The notes under the pieces: generated by a model | Told to the model about the DNA's origin: nothing | Database searches by the model: none | The model's input: only the letters and a program-made list of their open reading frames with translations | Shown here: piece by piece, positions 8,661 through 17,975 of the stretch | Layout of the letters: every line of letters begins with the position of its first letter | Numbering within the stretch: the first letter of the stretch is position 1 | Made by a program: the position numbers and the translations under genes | Source: Skermanella sp. TT6 | Lineage (GTDB): Bacteria; Pseudomonadota; Alphaproteobacteria; Azospirillales; Azospirillaceae | Length of the DNA: 64,000 nt | Reading direction: 5' to 3' | NCBI RefSeq assembly: GCF_016653635.2 | Contig: NZ_CP067420.1 | Span: 5,296,001-5,360,000, forward strand

Positions 8661-9995
8661 TCAGCCCTCCCGATCCAGGGTCTTCAGCAGGGACGAGGGC
8701 GAGATCGAGCCGACCAGCTTGTTCTCGCCGTCCACCACGGGGACCGGGCATTCGGTCGAGGCGACGGTGCGCATCACCTCGTGCAGCGGCGTCTCGGCAG
8801 AAATCGGGTCGACGTCGGGCAGGAAGGCGTGGACGAAGCGGGGCTGGTCCTCCGCCGCCAGCGCGCGCTCCAGCGAACTGCGCGACACGGTGCCCTGGTA
8901 GCGCTGGTCCTGGTCGTGGACGTAGCCGTATTCCTGGTTGCCCCCGGCCAGCTTCTCCAGCGCCGGCTGGAGCACGCCCGGCGTGCGGACGACGGCCGTC
9001 GCCTCCTGGAAATGCGCCACATCGCCCGCGCGCAGCACGCGCGACACGTCCACGTTCCGGAAGAAGGAGCGTACATAGTCGTCGGCCGGGTTGCGCAGGA
9101 TTTCGTAAGGCGTTCCGACCTGGACGATGCTGCCGCCCTCCATGATCGCGATCCGGTCGCCGATCCGCATGGCCTCGTCGAGATCGTGGGAGATGAAGAT
9201 GATGGTCCGCTTGTGCTCGCGCTGGAGGCGCAGCAGCTCGTCCTGCATCTCGGTCCGGATCAGCGGGTCGAGCGCGGAGAAGGCCTCGTCCATCAGCATG
9301 ATGGTCGGGTTGTTGGCGAGCGCCCTGGCAAGGCCGACGCGCTGCTGCATGCCGCCCGACATCTCGCGCGGATAGCGGCCGGCGTACTGGCCCAGCCCGA
9401 CCTGCTCCAGCGCCTCCAGGGCGGCCTCGTGGCGCTTCTGCTTGGGCACGCCGGCGATCTCCAGCCCGAAGGCGGCGTTGTCCAGCGCGGTCAGGTGCGG
9501 CATCAGCGCGAAGGACTGGAACACCATGCTCATGTCCTTGCGGCGGACGCCGATCAGCTCCTTCTTCGACATCTGCACGAGGTCGCGCCCGTCGAACACG
9601 ATCTTGCCGGCGCTCGGCTCGATCAGGCGGTTGAGCAGGCGGATCATAGTCGACTTGCCCGACCCGGACAGGCCCATGATCACGAAGATCTCGCCGCTGC
9701 GGACCTGGAAGCTCGCATCCTTGACGCCGACGGTGACGCCCAGCTTCTTGAACACCTCGTCCTTGGTGGCGCCCGCGTTCAGCATGTCGAGCGCCGGCTT
9801 CGGGTCGTCGGCGAAGATCTTGTAGACGTTGGAGACGTCGAGCCGGACATCGCCCGCGGCTTCCTTGGATTTCGTGCCGACCGGTCGAGCTACGGCCACA
9901 GGCGCCGATGCCGCACCGGGGGCCGCCGGAAATGAGCGCAGCGGAGCCGATTGAACGGAGTCTTTGCTCGTTATGCCCTCGAACGCTGCTTTCAT
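8661..9995 (-). CDS. proV: glycine betaine ABC transporter ATP-binding protein
   Basis: The ATPase of the ProVWX importer. Walker A is GLSGSGKST, the Q-loop is FQSFALMPH, the signature is MSGGMQQRVGLARAL and Walker B is IMLMDEAFSALD, followed by the switch histidine in ISHDLDEA. Two CBS-type repeats occupy the C-terminal 120 residues, as in OpuAA/ProV, where they sense ionic strength. At 444 residues it is longer than the usual 400, because of a low-complexity N-terminal extension of about 50 residues. The ATG at 9995 begins MKAAFEGITS; a start closer to the conserved VYKIF is possible. The 64-bp gap to etfB would hold its promoter. Confidence 0.88.
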   Translation of the reverse strand: MKAAFEGITSKDSVQSAPLRSFPAAPGAASAPVAVARPVGTKSKEAAGDVRLDVSNVYKIFADDPKPALDMLNAGATKDEVFKKLGVTVGVKDASFQVRSGEIFVIMGLSGSGKSTMIRLLNRLIEPSAGKIVFDGRDLVQMSKKELIGVRRKDMSMVFQSFALMPHLTALDNAAFGLEIAGVPKQKRHEAALEALEQVGLGQYAGRYPREMSGGMQQRVGLARALANNPTIMLMDEAFSALDPLIRTEMQDELLRLQREHKRTIIFISHDLDEAMRIGDRIAIMEGGSIVQVGTPYEILRNPADDYVRSFFRNVDVSRVLRAGDVAHFQEATAVVRTPGVLQPALEKLAGGNQEYGYVHDQDQRYQGTVSRSSLERALAAEDQPRFVHAFLPDVDPISAETPLHEVMRTVASTECPVPVVDGENKLVGSISPSSLLKTLDREG

Positions 9996-10059
9996 CTCAT
10001 GGTCCTCTTCCCTGTTTTTACATCGGTTACCTGCAACTGTACCCGCATGCTTATTTCAT

Positions 10060-10848
10060 TCAACGAATCATTCCCTGTTCGATCAGGCAGTCGTAGATCG
10101 CCGACGCCGCGTCTTCAGGCGACGGACGGACCATCAGCCTGCCCTGTCCGGTCCTGGCCTCGGTCGCCGCCTTCAGCCGGTCGAGCGCCGAGCCGCCCCG
10201 CCGGGACGCCATCAGCCTGGGCCTGGCCCGCCACGGCCGAACGGCGCAATCCGCGAGGAAGTCGTCGGCGGCGGCCTCGGCCGGCAGGACGTCGACGGCG
10301 CCGCGCCGGGCGCGGGCGAATGCGCCCTGGCGCGCCGCCGGCGCCGATCCATGCAAAGTCGCGACCAGAGGCAGTCCGGCACCGACCAGCCGGCGCCGTC
10401 CGCGCGGCAGCGCCTGGGTCAACTCGGCGCCGCCGCCGGAAAGCTCCAGCGCGACAACGTCCGGAACGAGCGTACGTTCCAGCGACCGTGCCACCAGATA
10501 AGGCACCATGCCGCTGTCTTCGCCACCTTCGGCGACCGCCCCGGCCAGGACGAGCGCCGGCGCCAGCTCCCGCAGCCGGGAGACCAGTGCAGGAACCGGG
10601 TCGGTGCCGGACGGCAGGTCCAGGACCTCCAGCCGGTCCAGGCCCATGCCCAGGTAATCTCGGAGCGCCGGGTTCGCCGGGTCTCCCGCATGGAGCGCAT
10701 GGATGCGGGCGGCATGGCCGGTTTCGACCAGCCGCAGCGCCAGTTCCAGCGCCTGGGCGTCGAGCGGCGCCCGCCTGGGGCGGCCCGATGCCGGGTGGCG
10801 GCCGGCGGAGAGCAGGACGGCGACCTCGATCATCCGAACATCAACCAT
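10060..10848 (-). CDS. etfB: electron transfer flavoprotein beta-like subunit (dimethylglycine demethylation)
   Basis: With EtfA it probably accepts electrons from the DgcAB demethylase. The Rossmann-like ETF domain is recognisable (VAVLLSAGRHP at the start, MGLDRLEVLD, ALVLAGAVAEGGEDSGMVPYLVARSL), but the protein is diverged from housekeeping EtfB. The ATG at 10848 overlaps the etfA stop by 8 bases, as expected for a coupled operon; an in-frame upstream start would intrude further into etfA. It is the last gene of dgcA-dgcB-etfA-etfB, an order known in Pseudomonas. It is unlikely to be the general fatty-acid ETF. Confidence 0.82.
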   Translation of the reverse strand: MVDVRMIEVAVLLSAGRHPASGRPRRAPLDAQALELALRLVETGHAARIHALHAGDPANPALRDYLGMGLDRLEVLDLPSGTDPVPALVSRLRELAPALVLAGAVAEGGEDSGMVPYLVARSLERTLVPDVVALELSGGGAELTQALPRGRRRLVGAGLPLVATLHGSAPAARQGAFARARRGAVDVLPAEAAADDFLADCAVRPWRARPRLMASRRGGSALDRLKAATEARTGQGRLMVRPSPEDAASAIYDCLIEQGMIR

Positions 10849-12070
10849 GTGCGCCCCGCTCGCGGCGGCGCTCGCGCGCATGGCGGATCAGGGCCGGCAT
10901 GACCGCCTGCGCGTCGGCCACGATGGCGAGGTCGGCACGCTTGATCATCTCGGCGTGAAGGTCGGTGTTGACGGCGATGACGTGCTTTACCTCCGTGATG
11001 CCTTGCAGGTGCTGGGGCGCCCCCGCGATCCCCAGCGCGAAATAGCAGCGCGCCGTCACCAGGGTGCCGGACGCGCCGATCTGGCGGTCCCGGGGCAGAT
11101 GCCCGGCATCGCAGACCACGCGGCTGCCGCCGCGCGTGGCTCCCAGAGCCTCCGCCAGTTCGGCGAACGCCTCCCAGTCCGTCAGGCCGTTGCCGGCGCT
11201 GAGGATGAAGTCCGCCTCGGCCAGCGAAAGCCGGTCGGGGTCGGTCTCCAGCAGGCGCGCGGAGCGGATGCCCGGCGACGTCGGGAAGGCCGGATCCGGA
11301 GCCGGGATCGGACGCGCCTCGTGGCGGACATCGTCGAGCGGCGGAACGGCGTCGGGAGCGATGCTCATCAGCCGCGACGGGGCGCGGCCCAGTTCCGACG
11401 AACCGCCGCGGGCGCGCCGGCCCGCCTGGGTCGCGGTCAGTGCCTGGACACCCGGAAAGAGCCGTTCGCCTGTGGCTGCCGCGACGCGGCGCGCCAGATC
11501 GGCACCGCCGGAAGCACTCTCGGCAAACAGCACGTGTCGCGGCTTCAGACTGTCCACCGCGGCGAGCACCAGGGCGGCGCGCCGCTCCGGGCAATAACCG
11601 GCGAATGGTTCGAAGTCAACCTTCATAGCCCGATCGATACCGGCGGCACCCAGGTCGGACTCCCCGTCGATGCCGGCGGAGAGCGCCGCCACGGCACCTC
11701 CACCGGCATCGGCGAGGATGCGTCCGGCGGCGATCACCTGGCGGTCATGGTCGGTCATCCGTCCGTCGGGCTGGTCCAGGACGACCAGCACCAGGAACGC
11801 CGGGTCGTCGATGATCCGGACGGAAGGCCCCGCCTCGGCGGCGGTCTCCGGCCGGCCCTGCTGCCCCGGAAGGGCCAGGGCGGCGCCGCTCCAGTCGATG
11901 CGGCGCCGCGCTCCGACCAGGACGGCGGCAGCCGCGCGCTCGGCCCGGGGATCGCGGCGGCGCCTGCCGCCCGGTGCCGGGGCGGCTCCCCGGGCGATGC
12001 GCCGGCGCGGCTGTTCCGACACCGTCAGGGCCAGCAGCTCGGCCCGGGGATCGCGCCGCTTGCGGGTCAT
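10841..12070 (-). CDS. etfA: electron transfer flavoprotein alpha-like subunit (dimethylglycine demethylation)
   Basis: The FAD-binding partner of EtfB in the dgc operon. The C-terminal FAD domain is clear: IGASGTLVTARCYFALGIAG, then APQHLQGITEVKHVIAVNTD, matching the ETF-alpha signature. The N-terminal 90 residues are arginine-rich and poorly conserved. The ATG at 12070 overlaps the dgcB stop (ATGA), giving 409 residues; the open frame further upstream is arginine-rich shadow sequence. It acts in the cytoplasm, passing electrons on to the respiratory chain, probably through ETF-quinone oxidoreductase or DgcB. Confidence 0.85.
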   Translation of the reverse strand: MTRKRRDPRAELLALTVSEQPRRRIARGAAPAPGGRRRRDPRAERAAAAVLVGARRRIDWSGAALALPGQQGRPETAAEAGPSVRIIDDPAFLVLVVLDQPDGRMTDHDRQVIAAGRILADAGGGAVAALSAGIDGESDLGAAGIDRAMKVDFEPFAGYCPERRAALVLAAVDSLKPRHVLFAESASGGADLARRVAAATGERLFPGVQALTATQAGRRARGGSSELGRAPSRLMSIAPDAVPPLDDVRHEARPIPAPDPAFPTSPGIRSARLLETDPDRLSLAEADFILSAGNGLTDWEAFAELAEALGATRGGSRVVCDAGHLPRDRQIGASGTLVTARCYFALGIAGAPQHLQGITEVKHVIAVNTDLHAEMIKRADLAIVADAQAVMPALIRHARERRRERGAHG

Positions 12071-13959
12071 GGCCGCGGCTCCGTGGCGGCCAGGACCAGT
12101 TCGGCGATCTCGGCGACCTGCGGCCTCGGCCCGACGACGCCTTCGAGCATCAGCGCGCAGTTGGGGCAGGCCACCGCCACCGTCGCGGCGCCGGTCGCGC
12201 GGGCATGGTCCATGCGGACATCGGGAATGCGCCGCTCGCCCGCCACGTCGGTCAGCGGCGCGCCGCCCCCGCCGCCGCAACAGCTCGACCGCAGGCCGGA
12301 GCGCTCCATCTCGACGCGGACTACGCCGATCGCGTCGAGAAGATCCCGGGGCGCCTCGATCTCGCCGTTGTAGCGGCCGAGATAGCAGGGATCATGGTAG
12401 GTGACGGAGTCCGGGAGGCGGGTTTCGACCGTCAGCCGTCCTTCACGCAGCAGGTCCAGCAGGAAGGCGGTGTGGTGGACCACCGGAACGTCGAGCCCGA
12501 ACGGCCTGTACTCGTTGCGGAGCGTATGGAGGGCATGGGGGTCGGCCGTGACGATGCGGTCGAAGCGATGACGGCGCAACGTGGTGACGTTGCGCCGTGC
12601 CAGATCCTGGAATGTCGCCTCGTCGCCGAGCCGCCGGGCGACGTCGCCGCAGTCCAGCTCCTCCGCCCCCAGCACCGCGAAATCGACGCCGGCGCGGCGC
12701 AGCAGCCTCACCAGCGCCCTCAGGGAACGCTGGGTCCGCAGCTCGAACGCGCCGTCGCCCAGCCACAGCAGCACGTCGCACTCTCCCTTGTCGGCCAGAA
12801 CCGGCAGGTCCAGGTCCACCGCCCAGTCCAGCCGCCGGGACAGCGGCCGTCCTCCGGGATTGTCGGTCGCCCGGAGTTCCTCCAGCATGCCGGCGGCCTT
12901 GCCCGGGGTGGCGCCCAGTTCCAGGGTCTGGAAGCGCCGCAGGTCGACCACGGCATCGACATGCTCGATCATCATCGGGCACTCCTGAACGCAGGCGCGG
13001 CAGGTGGTGCAGGCCCAGAGGGTATCGGGATGCACCGTCGGGCCGATGACGGGTTCGGCGGGACCGCCATGGGCATTGCCGACGGGGCGTCCGGGATGGC
13101 CGTGGCCGGCATAGGAGCGGTCCGTCGCATCCTCGTCCAGCGCCGTCACCAGGTCCTGGATCAGCTTCTTGGGGTTCAGCGGCAGGCCGGCGGCATAGGC
13201 CGGGCAGGCCGTCTCGCACCGGCCGCACTGGACGCAGGCGTCGAAACCCAGCAGCCGGTTCCAGTCGAAATCCACTGGACGCTCCGCGCCCAGGCGCGGC
13301 GCCTCCAGGTCGAGAGGCCGGATCGCGCTGTCGCGGCCGGCGCCGTCCCGGAAACGCAGGGGGCGGGGATGGGCGACCAGATGGAGGGCGCCGTGGATCG
13401 CGTGCTTCAACGGACCCTTCCACACGCCGAGCACCAGTTCGGCGCAGCCCCAGGCGCCGACCAGGACCAGCGCCAGGGACAGCCATCCCGGCAGGACGCC
13501 CCCGGCCGCCTGGTCCAGCGCCACCGCCAGGAAGGCCGCGGCATAGGCCAGCAGTGCGAAGGGCAGCCGGCTGAAGCGTCCGCCGGACAGTTCCGCCGGC
13601 CGCTCGACCCGGCGGCGCCAGCCGACCATCAGGCCGCCCGCCAGCATGGCCGCCAGCGCCAGGCTCAGCAGGCCCCAGACGGCGCCGTGCCGCAGCGGCG
13701 GCACGGCCAGCGCCACGATCAGCACCAGCGAGGCGAGGAAGCCCCCGGCCGTCAGCGCGTGGAACCGGGAATTGAAGCTGTTGCGCGCCACGACCTCGTG
13801 GACATCGACCAGGTAGCGGCGCGGCAGCGCCCTCAGCCCGGCGACGATATCCACGTCGGCCGCGCGGCCGGCCCGCCAGCGCCGGGCCTGGACCAGGGCC
13901 AGCAGCAGGCCGGCGGCCAGGGTGGCGATGACGATGGCGGAGAGCGTCGTCGCGATCAT
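12067..13959 (-). CDS. dgcB: dimethylglycine demethylase iron-sulfur membrane subunit
   Basis: The membrane-anchored iron-sulfur protein of dimethylglycine catabolism. Roughly the first 210 residues carry several hydrophobic helices. Two [4Fe-4S] ferredoxin motifs follow, CVQCGRCETACP and CTTCRACVQECP, and then cysteine-rich CCG-type domains of the heterodisulfide-reductase kind (DPCYLGRYN, CCGGGGGAP, ACPNCALMLEG). It likely moves electrons from DgcA/EtfAB to quinone. The ATG at 13959 lies 8 bases beyond the dgcA stop; an in-frame GTG at 13971 overlapping that stop is an equally possible start. Confidence 0.85.
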   Translation of the reverse strand: MIATTLSAIVIATLAAGLLLALVQARRWRAGRAADVDIVAGLRALPRRYLVDVHEVVARNSFNSRFHALTAGGFLASLVLIVALAVPPLRHGAVWGLLSLALAAMLAGGLMVGWRRRVERPAELSGGRFSRLPFALLAYAAAFLAVALDQAAGGVLPGWLSLALVLVGAWGCAELVLGVWKGPLKHAIHGALHLVAHPRPLRFRDGAGRDSAIRPLDLEAPRLGAERPVDFDWNRLLGFDACVQCGRCETACPAYAAGLPLNPKKLIQDLVTALDEDATDRSYAGHGHPGRPVGNAHGGPAEPVIGPTVHPDTLWACTTCRACVQECPMMIEHVDAVVDLRRFQTLELGATPGKAAGMLEELRATDNPGGRPLSRRLDWAVDLDLPVLADKGECDVLLWLGDGAFELRTQRSLRALVRLLRRAGVDFAVLGAEELDCGDVARRLGDEATFQDLARRNVTTLRRHRFDRIVTADPHALHTLRNEYRPFGLDVPVVHHTAFLLDLLREGRLTVETRLPDSVTYHDPCYLGRYNGEIEAPRDLLDAIGVVRVEMERSGLRSSCCGGGGGAPLTDVAGERRIPDVRMDHARATGAATVAVACPNCALMLEGVVGPRPQVAEIAELVLAATEPRP

Positions 13960-13967
13960 GCCGGCAC

Positions 13968-16004
13968 TCACAGGTCCTTGCACAGGCGGGCGGCGTCGTA
14001 GATCGCCGCATGGATGTTGCGCCCGGCGACGCCGTCGCCGATGCGGTACAGGACCGCGTGCCCGTTGCTCCGATGGGGTTGCGGCCGGCCCTCGACCAGG
14101 GCCCGCAGGTCCAGCTCGCCCCGGTTGACCGAGCGCTCCTTCAGGTCGAAATACAGGCTCTCGTTGGGCAGGGTGCCGAACTCGACCACGACCTGATCGA
14201 CCAGCCGCTCCTCCTCCTCGTGGGTGAACTCGTTGCGCAGCACGGCGACCAGCTTGTTGCCTTCCCGGTAGATCTCGGTGAGCTGGAGGTTGGGCGACAT
14301 GACGACGCCCAGCTTGTACAGCTCGCGCAGGTGGATCGGCTGGTTGGTGGCCCCGACCTCCTCCGCGATCATGCGGTCCTGGGTCGCGATCTCCACCAGG
14401 GCGCCCCGTTTCGCCAGGAACTCGGCGCAGGACGGGGCGTGGTGCTGGCCGGTGCCGTCGTACAGCAGGATGTTGTCGGCGGGCTCCACCGTGCCGGACA
14501 GCATGTCCCAGGTGGTGACGGCCAGCTCGGCGCCCTTGACGTCGCCCCGGCTGGGATGGCCGCCGGTCGCCAGGATGATCACGTCGGGGTTCTCCGCCTC
14601 GATCAGGGCGGGGGTCGCCTCGACGCCCAGCCGCATGTCGGTGCCGAGACTGGTCGCCTGCTGGGTCAGCCAGCGGGTGATGCCGGTCAGGGCCTCCCGC
14701 CAGGTCGCCTTGGCGGCGATGGTGATCTGGCCTCCGGTCGCTGCGTTCTTCTCGAACAGCACGACGGAATGGCCGCGCTCGGCGCAGACCCGGGCCGCCT
14801 CCAGCCCGCCGGGTCCGCCGCCGACGACGACGACGCGCTTCTTCGCGTCGGCCTTGGGGATGACGTGCGGCATCGTCCGCTCGCGGCCGGTGGCGGCGTT
14901 CTGGATGCACAAGGCGTCGCCTCCGGCATAGATCCGGTCGATGCAGTAGCCGGCGCCGACGCATTGCCGGATATCGTCCATCCGCCCTTCCATCAGCTTC
15001 CGCACGAGATGCGGGTCGGCGATGTGGGCGCGGGTCATGGCGACCATGTCCACGTGCCCCTCGGCCACGGCGCGGCCGGCGGTGTTCAGGTCGGTCACCC
15101 GCTGGGCGTGGAAGACGGGGATGTCCACCTCGCGCTTGATGGCGCTGGGGAGGAACAGGAAGGGTGCCACCGGGAACGACATGTTGGGCAGCACGATCGC
15201 GTGGGCCAGATGGTCCCGCGCCTGCCCGCCCAGGATGTTGGCGAAGTCGATCAGCCCGCGCTCCGCATAGGTGCGCGCGATGGCGACGCAGTCCTCGTGG
15301 GTCAGGCCGTCGTCGATCAGCTCGTCGCCGGACATGCGGATGCCGATGACGTAGTCGTCGCCGACCGCCTCCCGGCAGGCCTCCAGAACCTCGATGCCGA
15401 AGCGCATGCGGTTCTCCAGGCTGCCGCCGTACCTGTCGGTGCGCCTGTTGACCGAGGGGCTCCAGAACTGGTCGATCAGGTGGCCATGGGCGGCCGACAG
15501 CTCGAACCCGTCGAGCCCGCCCTCCTTGCAGCGGCGCGCCGCGGCGGCGTAGTCGGCGACGATGCGCCGGATATCGGTGTCCTCCATCTCCTTCGGGATG
15601 GTCCGGCTGGCCGCCTCCCGCCTGGGCGAGGCCGACACGGTCGGCAGCCAGTTCTCGGTGTCCCACTTGGTCCGCCGGCCCATATGGGTGAGCTGGACCA
15701 TCAGCGCCGCGCCGTGGGCATGGACGCGGTCGGAGAACTCCCGGAAGAACGGCACGACGCTGTCGTCGGCGACCGAGATCTGGTTCCACGGGGCCGCCGG
15801 GCTGTCGAGCGCCACCGACGACGAGCCGCCGAACATGGTCAGCCCGATGCCGCCTTTCGCCTTCTCCTCGTGATAGAGCTGGTAGCGCTCCTTGGGCTTG
15901 CCGTCCGAACCGTAGGATGGCGCGTGCGACGTGCTCATCACCCGGTTGCGGATGGTCAGGTGCTTGATTTTCAAGGGGCGGAGAAGCGCTTCGACGGGAG
16001 ACAT
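13968..16004 (-). CDS. dgcA: dimethylglycine demethylase, flavin/iron-sulfur subunit
   Basis: Oxidatively demethylates dimethylglycine to sarcosine. It has the trimethylamine-dehydrogenase architecture: an N-terminal FMN-binding old-yellow-enzyme barrel (LTIRNRVMSTSHAPSYG, MVQLTHMGRRT, GLDGFELSAAHGHLIDQFWS, MTRAHIADPHLV), an iron-sulfur segment, then an FAD/NAD-type domain (VVVVGGGPGGLEAARVCAERG). The iron-sulfur stretch reads CVGAGYC...C, with alanine where trimethylamine dehydrogenase has its second cysteine; Pseudomonas DgcA appears to share this. The ATG at 16004 (MSPVEALLRPLKI) has GAGG 4 bases upstream and aligns with the family start; ATGs at 16022 and 16025 are alternatives. Confidence 0.9.
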   Translation of the reverse strand: MSPVEALLRPLKIKHLTIRNRVMSTSHAPSYGSDGKPKERYQLYHEEKAKGGIGLTMFGGSSSVALDSPAAPWNQISVADDSVVPFFREFSDRVHAHGAALMVQLTHMGRRTKWDTENWLPTVSASPRREAASRTIPKEMEDTDIRRIVADYAAAARRCKEGGLDGFELSAAHGHLIDQFWSPSVNRRTDRYGGSLENRMRFGIEVLEACREAVGDDYVIGIRMSGDELIDDGLTHEDCVAIARTYAERGLIDFANILGGQARDHLAHAIVLPNMSFPVAPFLFLPSAIKREVDIPVFHAQRVTDLNTAGRAVAEGHVDMVAMTRAHIADPHLVRKLMEGRMDDIRQCVGAGYCIDRIYAGGDALCIQNAATGRERTMPHVIPKADAKKRVVVVGGGPGGLEAARVCAERGHSVVLFEKNAATGGQITIAAKATWREALTGITRWLTQQATSLGTDMRLGVEATPALIEAENPDVIILATGGHPSRGDVKGAELAVTTWDMLSGTVEPADNILLYDGTGQHHAPSCAEFLAKRGALVEIATQDRMIAEEVGATNQPIHLRELYKLGVVMSPNLQLTEIYREGNKLVAVLRNEFTHEEEERLVDQVVVEFGTLPNESLYFDLKERSVNRGELDLRALVEGRPQPHRSNGHAVLYRIGDGVAGRNIHAAIYDAARLCKDL

Positions 16005-16075
16005 TTGACCTCGGTTCCCCATCATTGTGACAGTCCCAAGAATTCGCTGGCGGCGGCAGGGGCACCTGCCCTAGC

Positions 16076-16102
16076 GCGACAATTTTCCGTCAAGTTGCGA
16101 CA
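16076..16102 (-). promoter_or_regulatory. candidate AraC-type operator for dgcAB-etfAB
   Basis: In the dgcA direction this is TGTCGC, a 15-base spacer, then TGTCGC: perfect hexamers 21 bp apart. The spacer shares TTGA and GAAAA at the same offsets with the gbcA upstream site, and 20 of 27 positions agree overall. It lies 72-98 bases upstream of the dgcA start, close to the distance seen for gbcA. A GbdR-type activator is the likely ligand, by inference. Confidence 0.62.
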
Positions 16103-16154
16103 AGGTGTCCGATACTCCTTTTGCGGCAACCGGCAGCCATCCTGGGACGCGGCC

Positions 16155-16619
16155 GTGGTCTCTGCCGACCCGGCGTCGGAACGCCTATGGCGTGCCGGCC
16201 GCGACGCCGATCCGCCGGAGACGCTGGAGCGGCTGCTGACGGTGGGGGCGGAAGCGGGCTTGGCGGTGATCGTGTCGGTGGTCAGATACCTGTTCAGCGC
16301 GGCGGAGACCCTGGACCGCCAGCACTTGAGGACGATCTTGGGCCGCATCGTGCCGGAGGAGAGTGAAATGATCATGTCGAACGCGCTTCGCGAAGTCATG
16401 GCCGAGGCCCGCGCCGAGGGCGTCATCCTGGGCGAAGCCAAGGGCGAGGACAGGGGTAAGGCCGAGGTGTTGCTCCGGCAACTCGGCCAACGCTTCGGAG
16501 CGGTGCCGGAGGAGGTGGCCCAACGGGTGCGGGCGGCGTCGATGGACGATCTGGACCGTTGGGCCGAAACCATTTTCGACGCGCCGACGCTCGACGCGGT
16601 CTTCAACGATCTTCATTGA
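16155..16619 (+). pseudogene. C-terminal remnant of an Rpn-family nuclease gene
   Basis: The open frame ending at 16619 resembles only the last 150 or so residues of the full-length Rpn-family protein at 42005-42982 in this window. Parallel stretches are VVRYLF (versus LVRYLI), EARAEGVILGEAKGEDRGKAE with LLRQLGQRFGAVPEE (versus the KAEGK repeat, LLRLLRRRFGDVPES), and FDAPTLDAVF (versus LDAPSLDAVF). The N-terminal PD-(D/E)XK nuclease half, about 190 residues, is missing, and no convincing start or Shine-Dalgarno is present. The position given is the first in-frame GTG. It sits in the gap upstream of dgcA, just before a strong hairpin. Confidence 0.6.
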
Positions 16620-16624
16620 AGAGT

Positions 16625-16650
16625 GGCGGCGCGGACCCTTCCGCGCCGCC
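16625..16650. terminator. strong GC hairpin, probable bidirectional terminator
   Basis: A perfect 11-bp stem GGCGGCGCGGA / TCCGCGCCGCC with a CCCT loop, followed on the plus strand by GGGTTT. It lies between the Rpn remnant stop and the glyA stop, so it can end transcription from both sides. Confidence 0.7.
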
Positions 16651-16655
16651 GGGTT

Positions 16656-17969
16656 TCACTCCGCGGCAGCCGCCAAGGGCACTCCGGAATAAATCGGGAA
16701 GCGGGCGCACAGGGCCTGCACCTTTTCCCGGACCTGGGCTTCCACGGCGGCGTTGTCGCCGGAGCCGCCGGCGGCGGCCAGCCCATCGAGCACCTGGGTG
16801 ATCATCTCGCCGACCTGGGTGAACTCCGCCGTGCCGAAGCCCCGCGTCGTGGCGGCCGGGGTGCCGAGGCGCACGCCGGAGGTCACCATCGGCTTTTCCG
16901 GGTCGAACGGGATGCCGTTCTTGTTGCAGGTCATCCCGGCGCGCTCCAGGCTCGCTTCAGCCGCCTTGCCGGTCAGGCCCTTGGGCCGCAGGTCGACCAG
17001 CACGATGTGGCTGTCGGTTCCGCCCGACACGATATCGACCCCGCCCTCGACCAGCCGCGAGGCCAGCGCGCGGGCATTGTCGACGACCGAGCGGGCATAG
17101 CTCCTGAAGTCCGGCCGAAGCGCCTCGCCGAACGACACCGCCTTCGCGGCGATCACATGCATCAGCGGACCGCCCTGCAATCCCGGGAACACGGCGGAGT
17201 TGATCTTCTTGCCCAGGTCAGCGTCGTTCGACAGCACCATGCCTCCGCGCGGACCCCGGAGCGTCTTGTGCGTCGTCGTGGTGGTGACGTGGGCGTGCGG
17301 AACCGGATTGGGATAGACGCCGCCCGCGATCAGGCCGGCATAGTGGGCCATGTCCACCATCAGGTATGCCCCGACCTCGTCGGCGATGGCGCGGAACGCC
17401 GCGAAGTCGATCACCCGGGGATAGGCCGAGCCGCCGGCGACGATCAGCTTCGGCCTGTGCTCGCGCGCGAGGTCGCGGACCTGGCCGTAGTCGATCCGCG
17501 CGTCGTCGCGCCGGACGCCGTACTGCACCGCGTTGAACCATTTGCCGGACTGGTTGACCGAGGCGCCGTGGGTCAGGTGTCCGCCCGCCGCCAGCGACAT
17601 GCCGAGGATGGTGTCGCCCGGCTGGAGCAGCGCCATGAAGACCGCCTGGTTGGCCTGCGCGCCCGAGTGGGGCTGGACGTTCGCATAGGAGCAGCCGAAC
17701 AGCGCCTTGGCCCGGTCGATCGCGAGCTGCTCGGCGACGTCGACGAACTCGCAGCCGCCGTAGTAGCGGCGGCCGGGATAGCCCTCCGCGTACTTGTTGG
17801 TCAGGACGGAGCCCTGGGCCTCCAGCACGGCGGAAGAGACGATGTTCTCCGACGCGATCAGCTCGATCTGGTCCTGCTGCCGGTGCAGTTCCCGGGCAAG
17901 GGAGGACGCCAGTTCGGAATCGCTATCGGCGAGGCGGGCGGTGAAGAACCGTTCGATGGAGTGCGACAT
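16656..17969 (-). CDS. glyA: serine hydroxymethyltransferase
   Basis: Interconverts glycine plus 5,10-methylene-tetrahydrofolate and serine with PLP in the cytoplasm. Here it would combine glycine and the C1 unit from sarcosine oxidation. Typical motifs are [37 protein letters not shown] and the PLP-lysine region [17 protein letters not shown]. Its 437 residues are normal. The ATG at 17969 (MSHSIERFF) has AAGGG 7 bases upstream; the in-frame codons further upstream run into the sdaA stop through a 17-bp duplication. It is last in the order soxB-soxD-soxA-soxG-sdaA-glyA. As in pseudomonads, this may be a catabolic paralogue of a housekeeping glyA elsewhere. Confidence 0.93.
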   Translation of the reverse strand: MSHSIERFFTARLADSDSELASSLARELHRQQDQIELIASENIVSSAVLEAQGSVLTNKYAEGYPGRRYYGGCEFVDVAEQLAIDRAKALFGCSYANVQPHSGAQANQAVFMALLQPGDTILGMSLAAGGHLTHGASVNQSGKWFNAVQYGVRRDDARIDYGQVRDLAREHRPKLIVAGGSAYPRVIDFAAFRAIADEVGAYLMVDMAHYAGLIAGGVYPNPVPHAHVTTTTTHKTLRGPRGGMVLSNDADLGKKINSAVFPGLQGGPLMHVIAAKAVSFGEALRPDFRSYARSVVDNARALASRLVEGGVDIVSGGTDSHIVLVDLRPKGLTGKAAEASLERAGMTCNKNGIPFDPEKPMVTSGVRLGTPAATTRGFGTAEFTQVGEMITQVLDGLAAAGGSGDNAAVEAQVREKVQALCARFPIYSGVPLAAAAE

Positions 17970-17975
17970 GTCAAA

